NCBI GenBank assembly: GCA_949358305.1
Contig: OX442316.1
Location: 7,378,001-7,442,000 of the forward strand
From: Strigamia acuminata
Lineage: Eukaryota; Arthropoda; Chilopoda; Geophilomorpha; Linotaeniidae
Reading direction: 5' to 3'
Length of the DNA: 64,000 bases
This document shows, piece after piece, positions 14,252 through 25,888 of this stretch. Under the pieces are notes generated by a model. That model was not told the DNA's origin and searched no databases. It worked only from the letters and a program-made list of their open reading frames with translations. The number at the start of each line of letters is the position of its first letter. The stretch's first letter is position 1. Both the position numbers and the translations under genes were made by a program.

Positions 14252-15426
14252 TGTCGTTCCGAACGTAGTGTATCCGATAAAGTTTTAAGACGGGCTGCAC
14301 TAGATTGAATGAAAAAGAAGACATTTCTCAGGGAAATATAAGTTCTCGTCATCTCCCAGCCTTGACATCAGGAATCTAATTAGCCCCAAAATCCCTATGT
14401 AATTCTCGCGATTATTACCTTATTCAGGTAATCAATTCCACCCACTGATAAATCTATAAAAAATATTACACGATCTTGTCACGAATTTTTAGAAAATTGT
14501 GAATATTTTCATTAATGTAGTCGCTTTGCGAACATAAATCCAAGAGATGCTCACGTAATGGAAATCCCAGTGCAAGCTGTTGTCCTTGATCACTTTCTGC
14601 TGACCCTCTGGCTAGTTGGTGCTGTGATTAACATTCAGTTCATGGAAGTTAGAGCACCTGTCTTTGTTGCTCGCTTTACGTAATTAAATTCGCGGAAATA
14701 AATTAAAAAAAAAAAAACATTTTACTTTTGTTGCTTCAAAAGCTTGCAAGAAAAAAGCGTGCAGCTCAAATTCCCAAAGTCAGCAAGGTGTGAATAGTCG
14801 GAAATCCTCACCATTTGATAAAAATATACAAGTAGACAAATAACAAAACTTTAAACGTGATGTCGTGTTTATTTCCTTTAACTAAGGGGGGAAAAAGTTG
14901 TTTGTAACTAGTTGTAGTTTGTATTCTTATCGAATAGGAAGTTCATTTTATTTGTTTATAAAAAATGGAGTTGTGTAACCAGTCTATTGAATTGCATAAT
15001 GCACGTGTGCTTAATCTGCTCGCTGATGTCATGTCATACAGATTATAAAGATCTTATGCGTGTTTGATGTAAAATAGTTGCAAGAATTACACATGGATTT
15101 ATGTTGATCAACTTCCTGTGAATCTGATTCAGTAGAAATGACCAGTATTTTATGCAGCATCATTCTAGGAATTTAAATTAAATTTAAAACTGTGCATATT
15201 AGAGAAAGTGAATACAAATTAAAGTGTTAAATGGTATGATGAATGAAAATTATGTGTTGACTTTTTCAAGGTTATCTGTAATTGAAGTGAAATTAAAGCA
15301 GAAAACAAATTTACTCTTAATTTACGATTTCCTTGGTAGGAGGAGCAAGTGGGCCCACTTAAGAATTGAAATTGGTCAAGATAATAATTCAAATAAATTT
15401 GGATGCATTATCTTACTGACCTAAAA
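14252..15426. other. Divergent intergenic region
   Basis: This separates the peroxidase from the first gene of the cysteine-rich array. A frame at 15224-15424 has no support. No gene was recognised. Confidence 0.45.
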
Positions 15427-16332
15427 ATGGTTTCAAGGATCCAGGTTTTTATTGTGCTTTTTGGTAAGAAATATTTTTTATTATATCGAACGATTAATGA
15501 GTATAGATTCTTGATAATACCGACAATAATCTTCACACATTATCATTTAAAATTAGTGATTTGTTGTTTTTTGAGCGAAACTCATCAAGATATATGTGAG
15601 GAACAAGTTGAAACCGTCGTAGATTGTTGGTTGCATTTTGGTGATCCACCAGCGTGTAATAATGGCAAGTGAGTTACTCAATTCGATTGGATCTATCTTT
15701 AGAACTCATTTTCTGACGTGATTGTATTCAAGGAGTACGCTAGCCATGTGTGCTGAGGATAGATTTAGCAAAGTTGACAATTGTTCCGAATCCATTCACG
15801 AGGATATTGGGCACATGGTAGAAAGTTACTCCGAGCTTGAGTTGGCATTGTGCGAAGATAATGATTTACGTAAAGGTAATGAAATGTTTCGTGTGACAAA
15901 GGATTCTTTTTAATCTGAAAAAATGTTTTTGTCGTAGAAATTGTTAAAAGAAAACCGTGCTGGTCCGTATTGCGCAGCTGCGCTTTAAATGTGTTGATGG
16001 CAGATTCTCCCGACGTTGAATGCAGGCAAAAAAAATTCATAATTAATAAACAAATTTTTGCTCATAAATATTTCATTTTTAATAGTGAAGTCATGGAGCT
16101 AGTCCAAATATGCGGCCTTTTAAGCCATGGATGCACTGAAGTTTATTTGCCGTATATTAAAGCCATTCTAAGTCAATCCGAGTGCAAAAATTATGAGCTG
16201 GAATACACAAAAAATGACCCTGAAGCATCTTTTGTAGTTGTTAACACTAACGCTAGCCCAATTGTGCGCTTCACGAACCTAGTCACCCTTTTGGTGACGT
16301 CATTTATTGCCCTGATGTGTTTTTGGGTGTAA
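15427..16332 (+). CDS. Cysteine-rich GPI-type secreted protein, array member 1
   Basis: Exon 1 encodes MVSRIQVFIVLFG and ends in a phase-1 donor (GTAAGA). Exon 2 carries CEEQVETVVDCWLHFGDPPAC. Exon 3 has CAEDRFSKVDNC and LCEDNDLRK. Exon 4 has CWSVLRSC. The last exon has four more cysteines and ends in a hydrophobic tail (LVTLLVTSFIALMCFWV) with a small-residue stretch before it, as in GPI-anchor signals. It is the first of six paralogues sharing the same exon plan and 12 cysteines. The fourth intron (16026-16085) would be GC-AG and 60 bases long. It is in frame without a stop, so it may be retained in some transcripts and add 20 residues. The family is not one I recognise; its function is unknown. 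Confidence 0.72.
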
Positions 16333-16822
16333 GTTGTTGCCAGGGAAACAGAAATTGACAAAAACGATGGCTATTAATTTCAGGTGGTAATTTTTTTTTC
16401 TGTTCTCAAAACAAATCAATACTCAAAAATATTTGAAAGTAAATTATTTATTAAAATTGTAAACTTGTTTTAATTTTTGTGAATAAATTATTGTTTTGCA
16501 TTTACGAGACATGTACACTGTTTCGTAGGATTTAGATTTTTCTTCTTCATTACTAAAAATATTGATGTCATTGAGCGTGACGCTCTGACGTTCTTCTCAA
16601 GTGAACAGGTTCAACGTCCCTGTATAGTAAATAAACTGTGTCTACTTTGACATTGACTTTTCGTTACAGCGAAAAAAATCATTATCTCAAATGACATCCT
16701 GTGCTTACACAATCCGGATTGTCTCACATCACAATAACCTTTCCTCTTTTTTTTGTTTGTTGATATCTGAATTGTTAAAGAAATCTGGAATATAATTATC
16801 TACCTATGACGTGCATCTTGAA
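16333..16822. other. Spacer between array members 1 and 2
   Basis: Contains the 3' UTR of member 1 (AATAAA near 16483) and the promoter of member 2. No other gene was seen. Confidence 0.5.
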
Positions 16823-16829
16823 TATATAA
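16823..16829 (+). promoter_or_regulatory. TATA box of array member 2
   Basis: TATATAA lies 77 bases before the ATG at 16900. An initiator-like CTCATACTC is about 20-25 bases downstream. Confidence 0.45.
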
Positions 16830-16899
16830 CATTACACTCATACTCTGTACAACGAAGCGAGTTGTTTGGCCTTCTATTGCCTCGCATCTACTAGGAAGA

Positions 16900-18460
16900 A
16901 TGGCGGCCGCGCTTCAGAAGCTGCGACTCTGTGTGATTTGTGCAGGTGAATGTTTTGATGTTTCTATCCAATTTTATTGAAAAAATATGTTTTTTTATGT
17001 TTGTGGGTATGATCTAGAATTGTGCATGTGTATATTGCCAGTGTCGTATGACAATGCGAAGCAAAAATGGCTATGTTGTCAAAAAATCCATTTTGCGGCT
17101 GCACATACAGCTGTAGCTCGGTTTTGTGCTTTTAATATGTCGTATTGATTTCGCAAAATGCTAATAATTCATTTAATCAGTTTTTTTTTTATTTTCATTT
17201 ATTTTTAGCTGTACTTCCTTATTTAAAAGTTTACATTTTTGAATTAATTTGACTTTCGAGAAGAGTTCAAATGTATGCTGTATTTTACACGAGTATAAAA
17301 CTATAAAATTGTTTATTTCTTTCAGTTGTTGGTTATTTAATGCTTGATAACGTGGCGGGTGCTTCTGAAGTCACTAAAAATTGCAATGATACAGTGGCTA
17401 AATTTCACAATTGCTGGGATTGGCACCACAGGGTTCCTGCTGACTGTTTGAATATTAGCACATCGTAAGTTTTTTTTAAAATGAATCAGGAATTGAATAA
17501 ATTTGAGTCACGAATTTATTGAACAGAACAAGACGACTCGTAAAATAATTGCTTTAATATACATTTGTTTTCAATTTTTATTTCTAAATTATAATTTGAA
17601 TATTTTGAAGTGGTGGGATACGGTAATTGAACCAATTGAAATTTTTTAATTCACAAATTTGAAATTCTATCCAAAATTAATACTTTTTTTTAGGATTATC
17701 CTTAAAAATTGATTTGTTGTTGTAACGAGGGGTAAAGACTAGTTCATTTTAAATCCGAAGGGGGTCGGTAGGTATGTGACTTTTGCTTCAGTTCCTGGTG
17801 TCATGTTGTTTGACATTTCATACAGCGAAATAAAAGATTAAATAACCCAAATATAAAATGATGATCTGTATTTTTTTAATGCACTTTAGCTCGCTCGTAA
17901 AGTGTGGTCATATTGAAGAGTACGGCTTACATGAATGTGATAAAAGAGGGGGATACGAATACGCATGGGAATTTCGACACCGACAGAGACTTTACACGTA
18001 TTCTATGGAAGCACTTTGCACTGTGGGCAATTTGAGAAAAGGTGAGCGTTAAGCGAACATTTCCGAACGAAGAACTTTTAATATTTTGTACTTTTCGACT
18101 TTAAAGATTTTGCTGATGATGAAAGCTGCTGGAAACAAGCTAGAGAATGTGCCACAATGATTATTCAAATACCGAAAGAAGTCCCGAAAGCAGTTTGCAA
18201 GTAAGAAATAAATATTCTTCTTAATTGCGAATGACTCGTCAAACAACATCATTTGTTTTTGCAGCAACGTCACTGCCCATCTCAACCATTGCAAGCAGAA
18301 GGAACACAATCCTTATCGGACGAATAATTGTTCAAACATGATAAACCTTTATATTGACAAACTTTTCGAGAAATCCAAGTTGTGCGGAGCTGCTTCAACT
18401 TTGTTTGTGCACATTAGTTTGATTTTCGTTGGAAGTTTTGTTATTCTGACTACTACGTAA
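16900..18460 (+). CDS. Cysteine-rich GPI-type secreted protein, array member 2
   Basis: Five coding exons. Exon 1 (MAAALQKLRLCVICA) joins in phase 1 to exon 2 at about 17327, completing a signal peptide. Exon 2 carries CNDTVAKFHNCWDWHH and VPADC. Exon 3 (from about 17891) has CGHIEEYGLHEC and LCTVGNLRK. Exon 4 has CWKQAREC. Exon 5 (from about 18266) has four cysteines and ends in a hydrophobic tail (LFVHISLIFVGSFVILTTT) that would serve as a GPI signal. Introns 1 and 2 are longer than in the other members (about 380 and 420 bases). The conserved pattern is C-x9-C-W-x6-P-x(1,2)-C in exon 2 and C-W-x3-R-x-C in exon 4. Function is unknown. Confidence 0.75.
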
Positions 18461-21335
18461 CTCCTTTCATATAAATGTTGGCTTTTTTTTTGTTTTTTTG
18501 GTATGTGCAGTGGCTAGAAGATGTTAAGATGTTTAATTTCAATTTAAAGCACAGCTTTAATTTATGTGGAAACTTGTATTGCGAGTAACTTTCACTAAGT
18601 AAGTTGAATGAAAATACTACAATTTGTATTTTTTTATTATATTTGTATATACTCTTTAATGTGAGTGTATTGATTGTAAATATATGTTGTAGCTGTTGGC
18701 TATAGATTATCAGCTCAATTTGTGTGTATGTTTAATTGCCTATCAGATTAATGCATTTCTAAATATGGTAAACAACTGCTATCTCTTGGTTACATGCAAT
18801 GGAAAACCGGTTTGTTTATCTCACAAATGTGAAGTAGAGATTAATCAGGCTTTATATTGATAATATAATATATATTTACCATTGCAATGATTGTGAATGT
18901 TAACAAATCTTGTTTTGCATTGCAGTTGCCAAACTCAGAGATTCAATTAAGTTAAAAATTAGACGCAAGTCAAGCAACAGCCTAAATTTTTAAGAAAGTG
19001 GAAGCTTAAAGCCTGTAGAGTTGTTGGAAAAAGGTGTTCCTTAATTAGCAGCAGCATAGTGTCATGTATAATTCGTAAATCATAGGTCGGATGAAAAGCT
19101 ATTTTTTCAATGTCTACTTTTCATATACAATTGTTATGTCATCATCTCCATATAAAGGTTATAAAGTGGAAAGAATGTTTTAGATTAGTGGGAAGATAAA
19201 AGTAAAAGTTATCATTCTAAAATTAAAATGATACAAAAAGTTAAATTTAAAATTGTAAGGTTTGAAGATGTCCGGTCCACTTTATAAGGTTTATTATGCA
19301 GTTTAAATGTTATTAGTTTTTAACCGTCCTTGCAATAATAAGCTTTAAAATGATAGATTAAGGGCTAAGTTTCAATAATTTCATTGTTATCGAGGGTCCA
19401 AAATTATGAAATCTGTTGCATAATAATAACGTATAAAATATCAAAGATATTGCTGTTTATTTTGTCATGCTCCAATAATTAATTTTACTTGTCCATAAAA
19501 TCGTTTTCAGTTTACAATAATAAAACTCTGTTAAACACTTGAAAATTAGTATGGTATGTTTTTAAATGTTTGTTAAAGACAGATTTTTATACATCTTGTA
19601 ATCAGTTGATATTTATTAAAATGTTGCTATATTACACAAGTGTCTTAGGGATATAAATATTGGTCATGACAATAGATGTAAAATAGATGTGAAATTCTAT
19701 GTAAAGGTTTGGGGGAAAATTAATGAATTATGTTTTAAATCAAATTTGAAATGAAAACGGGTTTTAGAAAGGTTTCAAAAACCAATGAACTAGTACCTTA
19801 ATCTATAACATTTTAATCAGAATACGTACTGTACAATAAGCGGTCCAATAATTCTTGATATTTGTTAAAAACAAAACGTTATGTTCATGTATCCGTACCT
19901 GAAAATGAAATACAAAATTTTCATTCATGTTGGGTTTCTTTTTGTTTCTGACTAGGGAGTGAAGGCATAATAGAATTTCATGTTTAAACTCATATTTCTT
20001 TACAAGGGAAATCAAAAAGAAAAGTCTATAAACTTAACTGACAATCCAGTTTACTGATCTTTCATGATCATATGGTTTTGAAACTCGTTAAAAAGCATTA
20101 ATTTAATTTTTAAACTCAAACTGGCATTGAAAACTATATATTTTCACCTAACCGGTATTAATATTGTTTAATCAATCGAATAGAAAGAGGAAACATTAGA
20201 AAGTAGGCAAGATTGTGTCTAGATTCAGCTTTTTAATGAAAATGTGCTGTTCACTATTGCAATTTTTGAAAATCAGGACTCTTGTTGCATGTGCTGAAGT
20301 TATCTGCTTCATGTAAAAGAATTTGCAGATGGTATGGTATGGTATGAGTATGTCGTTTTGTTACATGTACAGTAATTGGTGTTATTGTAGTGTAAGACTA
20401 CTTTGTGCGTGAGTTTTTGAGTTGACTGGAACGATGGTAAATTCCACCTTGATTCTGACTAATATCCCGCCTTTAAAATTAACTCGAAAAATTTTAACCC
20501 GTTATTTAATAAAAATAATTCTCAATACACCATAATTGTATCGACTTTTGCCTTAGTTTTTGAATCAATTTTTTGTATGTAATTTACTTTTGTGTGCAAT
20601 TAATCGGAAATAAATATCTTTCGAATGGGTCTTAGATGTTAATTACTTAATTGAGACGTTTGTTTACTTCTAATGTCGTTTCAATATTTTAAGAGAGATT
20701 CATTAGAAGTACCGCACTTTTTACGCAAAAATAAATGATTTAACTTTTCTGCAAAGCAGGAACTGCACGAAGGATCAGTTGATCAGTAGCTGTGATGATG
20801 AAATAATACCCTTGGAATGTCCTAACTTGCATTTGTTCACGTTATGTAATTGGTAATAAACCAGTAATAAGTAATTAAAAATATCAACAGATGTCCGAAA
20901 TGTGTGAAGTATAATATTAATAAAAACCCATTTCCAGCAATTATGTATAATAGGGATAGCACATAATAACAAACATTAACAAAAAATTATTGTATAACTG
21001 TCCCATATATTGCATATGAAAGAAACATTAGAATTATGTATAGATGTCTGAGACTTGAACCACAATTTTTCTGTTTCTTGCATGCAAAATGTATGGATTA
21101 AGTGCATATCTTGTTTGAACTAATTCCCTACTGATAAAAATAATTAATATTTAAAAATAAAACGTGGCCAGGCCGAAATTAAATAGCAATCTTATGCTTG
21201 TTTGTCCATGGGAAATGTTTGCGAAGCCAATCAAGTAAAATTATCTTATTAAAGATAATAGCTTTCATTTGGGTCCTGAGGATCACATCTACTTCCTCTG
21301 CCACTTTAACTGTAACATCGAGATCTCTGCTCATC
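18461..21335. other. 2.9-kb gap within the array
   Basis: AT-rich sequence with no exon bearing the family's CW motifs on either strand that I could find. A seventh, lost member here would have decayed beyond recognition. A short run of GGTATGGTATGGTATGA lies near 20333. Confidence 0.4.
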
Positions 21336-22328
21336 ATGTTTGCACTTAGGACAGTTATTTGTACTGGCAACTATTTCTCAAAATTATCAGAAATGTTTCT
21401 TGAGGAATTGAAATTGTTTTAATTTTATTTTTAGTTGCTGTTTTTCTGATTGGAAAAGCATCGAGTCGAGATTATTCGGATGGTTCTTACAGTTGTGCCG
21501 AATATCAGAAGGAGGCTACAGAGTGCTGGGACGATCATAAATCCCTTCCAATTTGTACTCTTAGGTTTGTTTCAATTAATTAACATTGACAAATTGTCTT
21601 ATCTGGGATAAATTTGAATAGTGATTCGTTACTGAATTGTGTATCAAAAGCGTATTCATCAGCACTTCCGTGTGATGAAAGTGTTGTCGATGACATAAAA
21701 ATGAAAGAGGATATGTATCAACTTCTGCATCAGACTGTTTGCGATCGTCCAGAACTTCATAAAGGTAAAATAAAATTTAAAAAAATAAAAACGTAACAAC
21801 ATTAACTACCATTAATTGTTTTTATACTGCAGAATTTGCCAAAGATCTAGATTGTTGGATTCTTGCAAGAACTTGTGCATATACGACACTGTATAGTACA
21901 TTCGAGAATGAGGAAATAGATGAAGATAGATGCATGTAAGTTGTAAAAATTTTAAATACCAGTATGTGTACTGTGTGCTGATGATATTTAGAAAATCAAA
22001 AACATGGGCTGGGTAATTTAAAGTTTAAAAGTTTTTTTTCTAAAGGATGATGGGTTAGCGGTTTAACGTTTTTAAGTACCGTAGTCGTGCATTGTAAGTT
22101 AACCAAATAAACTTTTTCATTTTTAGTGAAATTGAAGAAGAATTTGAACTTTGTAAGGGTCCTTTGCGAGAATCTACTTGCTCAAAATTGCAAGACAGAT
22201 TTATTCGTGAAATACGGGAAAAATCTCGTTGCTCCGGAATAATGAGTTGGAATGCAGCAAATAGTAATGGTTTCATCTTTTTGCTCTTGTGTTCTCTTTT
22301 TATTCATTGGTACTTTATTAAAAACTGA
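21336..22328 (+). CDS. Cysteine-rich GPI-type secreted protein, array member 3
   Basis: The proposed first exon starts at ATG 21336 (MFALRTVI) and joins exon 2 after TTTTTAG at about 21434. With a GT donor (TTT|GTACTG) the signal peptide reads MFALRTVIFAVFLIGKASS. An alternative GC donor six bases later is possible. Exon 2 carries CAEYQKEATECWDDHKSLPIC. Exon 3 has CVSKAYSSALPC and VCDRPELHK. Exon 4 has CWILARTC and an acidic FENEEIDEDRC end. The last exon has the remaining cysteines and a hydrophobic tail (FIFLLLCSLFIHWYFIKN). Exon phases match its neighbours. Function is unknown; the first exon is the least certain part. Confidence 0.7.
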
Positions 22329-23506
22329 GTAGTTTCCCCCTTACATTGTAAATTGTAATAAGCGTATGTTAACATTCCACAAAGACAATAATATTAATTT
22401 TAGCAGAAGTACAACTCTTCTGATTTTACTGTTCGTAATAAGTGAGTTTGTTTTTCAAAAAAAAGATTTTCTGTCAAATACATTTCAATTTAGATTTAAA
22501 ATAAAATTTCAGACGCAACACGGTAATGAAATTCTTTGGATTTAACTGCAAATTTTACATTTGAGTTTTTTGATGTTTTTTTATATAATCACTTGTGCTG
22601 TGCTCTTCGTGACCTAGTTGTTTCGTATGGATAAGATGCGTCATAGAGGATGCATCTTCGCAATAAGGAAGTGCAAAAGATGAGCAAAAACAGTCAGATC
22701 TTACGTAATTATTCATTACTGTATAGGATGAGTCGATGAAAGCATTTTCGAGAAGATAAGTTCAAAATAAAGCGCTTAAACAAATGTTTAATAGTATAAC
22801 GTCGTTTTAAAACTGAACAGAATTACTTTTATTTCTTCATATTTTAAGTTTTAAAAAAAAGAAAGAAAGATTTACAATTGTTGATGCATTGCTCCTTTGC
22901 CTATAAACTTAACCAATAAAACTGCTACAGCTGGCTGGCTTAAATTCACTCGACTGCAAGTAACAAGTTTACACATCCTAATTTTAATTTTAAATTGAAA
23001 TTGGAAGCATCTTACGTAAATGATTTATGACCTCATTTTAATTTGTCATCGTATGAGATGCTGTGTACAATGATACAAAATGCACTTCCTCTGACCTTTG
23101 GGTTTTAAAAGCCCTGAAAAATCTCACACTCATAGTCAACGAGAAATCAGAATGTGGAAATACTGGTCCGGAAGAAGAAAAAATACCTGAACAGCTCTAT
23201 GATGTTTCATTTGTTTTAAGTTTTCATATTTAGAAGCATTGCAATTAAAAAATAAACATATGACTTACCGGTAGTCGTTGCTTTTAAGATATTTGAATTT
23301 TATTATCTAATTTTATGTGTGAAAAAGTTTTTGAATAAAGTTTATTTACATGAATGTCAATTATTGTAACAATAAATGTATTATATAAAATAAATTTATG
23401 TTCAAGTCACATTTGCTCTACTTTTTTATAATGGGAATCCCACGTTAATTTTTGTAGGAAATTTGATTAAGTTCTTCTGTTTTCAGTCAGCATTCCAGCA
23501 TCGACC
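22329..23506. other. Spacer between array members 3 and 4
   Basis: AT-rich, no further family exon seen. It should hold the promoter of member 4. Confidence 0.4.
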
Positions 23507-24454
23507 ATGTCACGAGGCAAGCAGATTTGGTTGACAATTTTTTTTATAGGTAAAATTTTTCTATTTTTTTCTATTTTATTCACCCAATAGTTAGTAACTA
23601 ATTAAATTTTTTTACCATTTATTATTGACTAGTGTTAGAATTAAGTAAACCAACTGTACAATTTAAGGGTTGGTCTGTTCTTTCTGCCAAATGTGATGAT
23701 GTGCTAGAAAAAGTTGAAGATTGTTGGACCGAACATTCTGAGCTTCCTACATGTAATGGGGAGTAAGTTTTCAAATTCGTGTTAAATGTTTATTTATTTA
23801 TTTATTTATTTAATACTGCTTACGTATGTACGTTCAGTGATCCTGCCTTAGAATGTGCAGAAGAGGCTAAAGACAATATTAAAAATTGTAAGAAAGAAAT
23901 TAAAGATGAAGTTCTTCAACGATTTCATGCTATTAAGGCTTTGAGAGATGTCATGTGTGAAAATACAGAACTAAAAGATGGTAAAACATGTAACACGTTT
24001 ATTTTTGTTAATTTTAAATTCAAATTATGGTGTAGAGTTTGAAAAGAAACTTTCATGTTGGTCTACTGCTCGTTCATGTTCTGTACGGCTTGCAAAGATG
24101 TTTCATGATGATTCCAGTGAAGAAGTCGAGGAAGAATCTAGCGAGGAGGATAAATGCAGGTGCAAATTTCAGGAATAATAAAAATAGAATTTCAAACTTA
24201 GGCTTATAATTTATTTATTGTTTTATTTTAGTGTATTGTTAGACGCGATTGAAAACTGCAATTCAATGTCGTGGGGTTGCACTGCCATCCAAAATAACTT
24301 TACATATGAAATGTTTGAAAAATCACCATGTGCTGCTCACACTGAAAAATTAATGTCTGAACCTGATGACGATGACAATGACGCATGCTTAACGATGTGC
24401 AACTTATTTACAGTCATCGCCATGACAACGTTCCTTGCCAGCGTAAATTGGTGA
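23507..24454 (+). CDS. Cysteine-rich GPI-type secreted protein, array member 4
   Basis: Exon 1 encodes MSRGKQIWLTIFFI and joins in phase 1 to exon 2 (VLELSKPTVQF), giving a signal peptide. Exon 2 carries CDDVLEKVEDCWTEHSELPTC. Exon 3 has CAEEAKDNIKNC and MCENTELKD. Exon 4 has CWSTARSC and a strongly acidic Glu/Ser stretch (SSEEVEEESSEEDKC). The last exon has four conserved cysteines, an acidic EPDDDDND run and a hydrophobic C-terminus (LFTVIAMTTFLASVNW). The intron between exons 2 and 3 contains an ATTT microsatellite near 23790. The exon plan is identical to members 2 and 3. Function is unknown. Confidence 0.75.
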
Positions 24455-24774
24455 GAATTTGTGATTTTATTTTTGTCTTTGTAAAACTAAATATTATTTT
24501 TCACATGTGTATCTGAGAAATGTCTTGCGCTTACTGTTACTACACCAATACAAGATAATAAAACTTTTCTTTGTATTACGTCTTTTATGTTTTCATTTTT
24601 TGTGCGTGTACATTGACCAATTGGTAAAATAAACATTCCGTTAATTAAACATAGTAGATAAGAAGGAGTGTAATGCGCAACTTGCTTGAATGATGTAACA
24701 AAATTCGTCCTTAATGAATGTGGGTCAAATTGATTTAAACGACGTCGAATGGTTGACACAATCATCAACCTACC

Positions 24775-25643
24775 ATGACTACTCTAGTATCCAGTATCAT
24801 CATCATCTTGAGCAATATTTTAGGTGAGATCATCTTTCAGCAACTTTAGATTTGTCACTTTTCGTAAGAAAATTTTCAATTACCGTATCTTAATTTTCAT
24901 CTCAAACTGATTTTCTACAAGTGTTAGTCATACAAGGACATATTGTCACAACATCAACACAAAAATTACTGTGCAAGAATACTTTAAGAAATTTGGATAC
25001 ATGTTGGGAAAAATATTCAACATTACCAATTTGCGAAAATAGGTACGCATCATTCGATACATTTTTAATAAAAACTAAAAAGGTTTCTAATACGCACAGT
25101 CGCGACCCGTTAGTGCATTGTGCTGTTACACAAACACTGGAGTCTAAAAAAATGCAATGCAATGTAGAGACGCAAAAAAGTCTCGAACTTTATTCCATTA
25201 TTTATACTAAGATGAGAGATTCGCTGTGTAATGATCAAACTCTTTATGAAGGTAAAGTGCTTTATAAAAATGTTACCAGTCATGACGATAGCATGTACTT
25301 CTTTTTAGAATTCCGAAGAAAGTTATCTTGTTGGGACATTGTGAGACACTGTTCAGGCATTTTTGCAGCCACTTCTGAACTTGAGGGACTAAAACCTGAG
25401 GACTGTAAATCTTTGTACGAAGAAATGCAAGTGTGCAATAACCGGTCAATCGTTTGTACTAATGTGCTGCGCCGATTTCGTCACTCAATGGCTAATCTAA
25501 GTCCTTGTGCACATCTCCTGGACACTGCAAACTTGGAGGTTACAGATAATAACCAAACAGGATCTGTTAAAGTGCCATTATTATCATTAATAACAGCTTT
25601 GTTTGCTTCAATGATAATTACGAATAAATTGTTTTTGTATTAA
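24775..25643 (+). CDS. Cysteine-rich GPI-type secreted protein, array member 5
   Basis: Exon 1 encodes MTTLVSSIIIILSNIL and joins in phase 1 after CTACAAG at about 24921. Exon 2 carries CKNTLRNLDTCWEKYSTLPIC. Exon 3 has CAVTQTLESKKMQC and LCNDQTLYE. The final exon begins EFRRKLSCWDIVRHC and runs uninterrupted through the four last cysteines to the hydrophobic tail (LITALFASMIITNKLFLY). The intron that splits this part in the other members is absent here, so the gene has four coding exons instead of five. Only about 320 bases separate it from member 4. Function is unknown. Confidence 0.75.
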
Positions 25644-25888
25644 CTGTGGAAATATAATTTTATTTCTATTCATCACAAAATAACGGATGAGTTAATATTC
25701 AAAGGCGTGTTTAGTTCGATAATGTGATGCAATCACATGCCTTCTATTCACTCATGACGTCAATTTGGGTTGGCCCCTTTAAGCGATGATTACGATTAAT
25801 TGAAAACAGTTTCTTTAACCGTCCTTGGCCTGAAGTGGCGTTCTTCGCTCATCTGCGCATCAATTCACCAGAGGCTTTATCCGAAGAC

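Noticed and set aside
18461-21335. A seventh member of the cysteine-rich array
   Set aside because: I looked for the CW motifs and phase-1 signal exon on both strands and found none.
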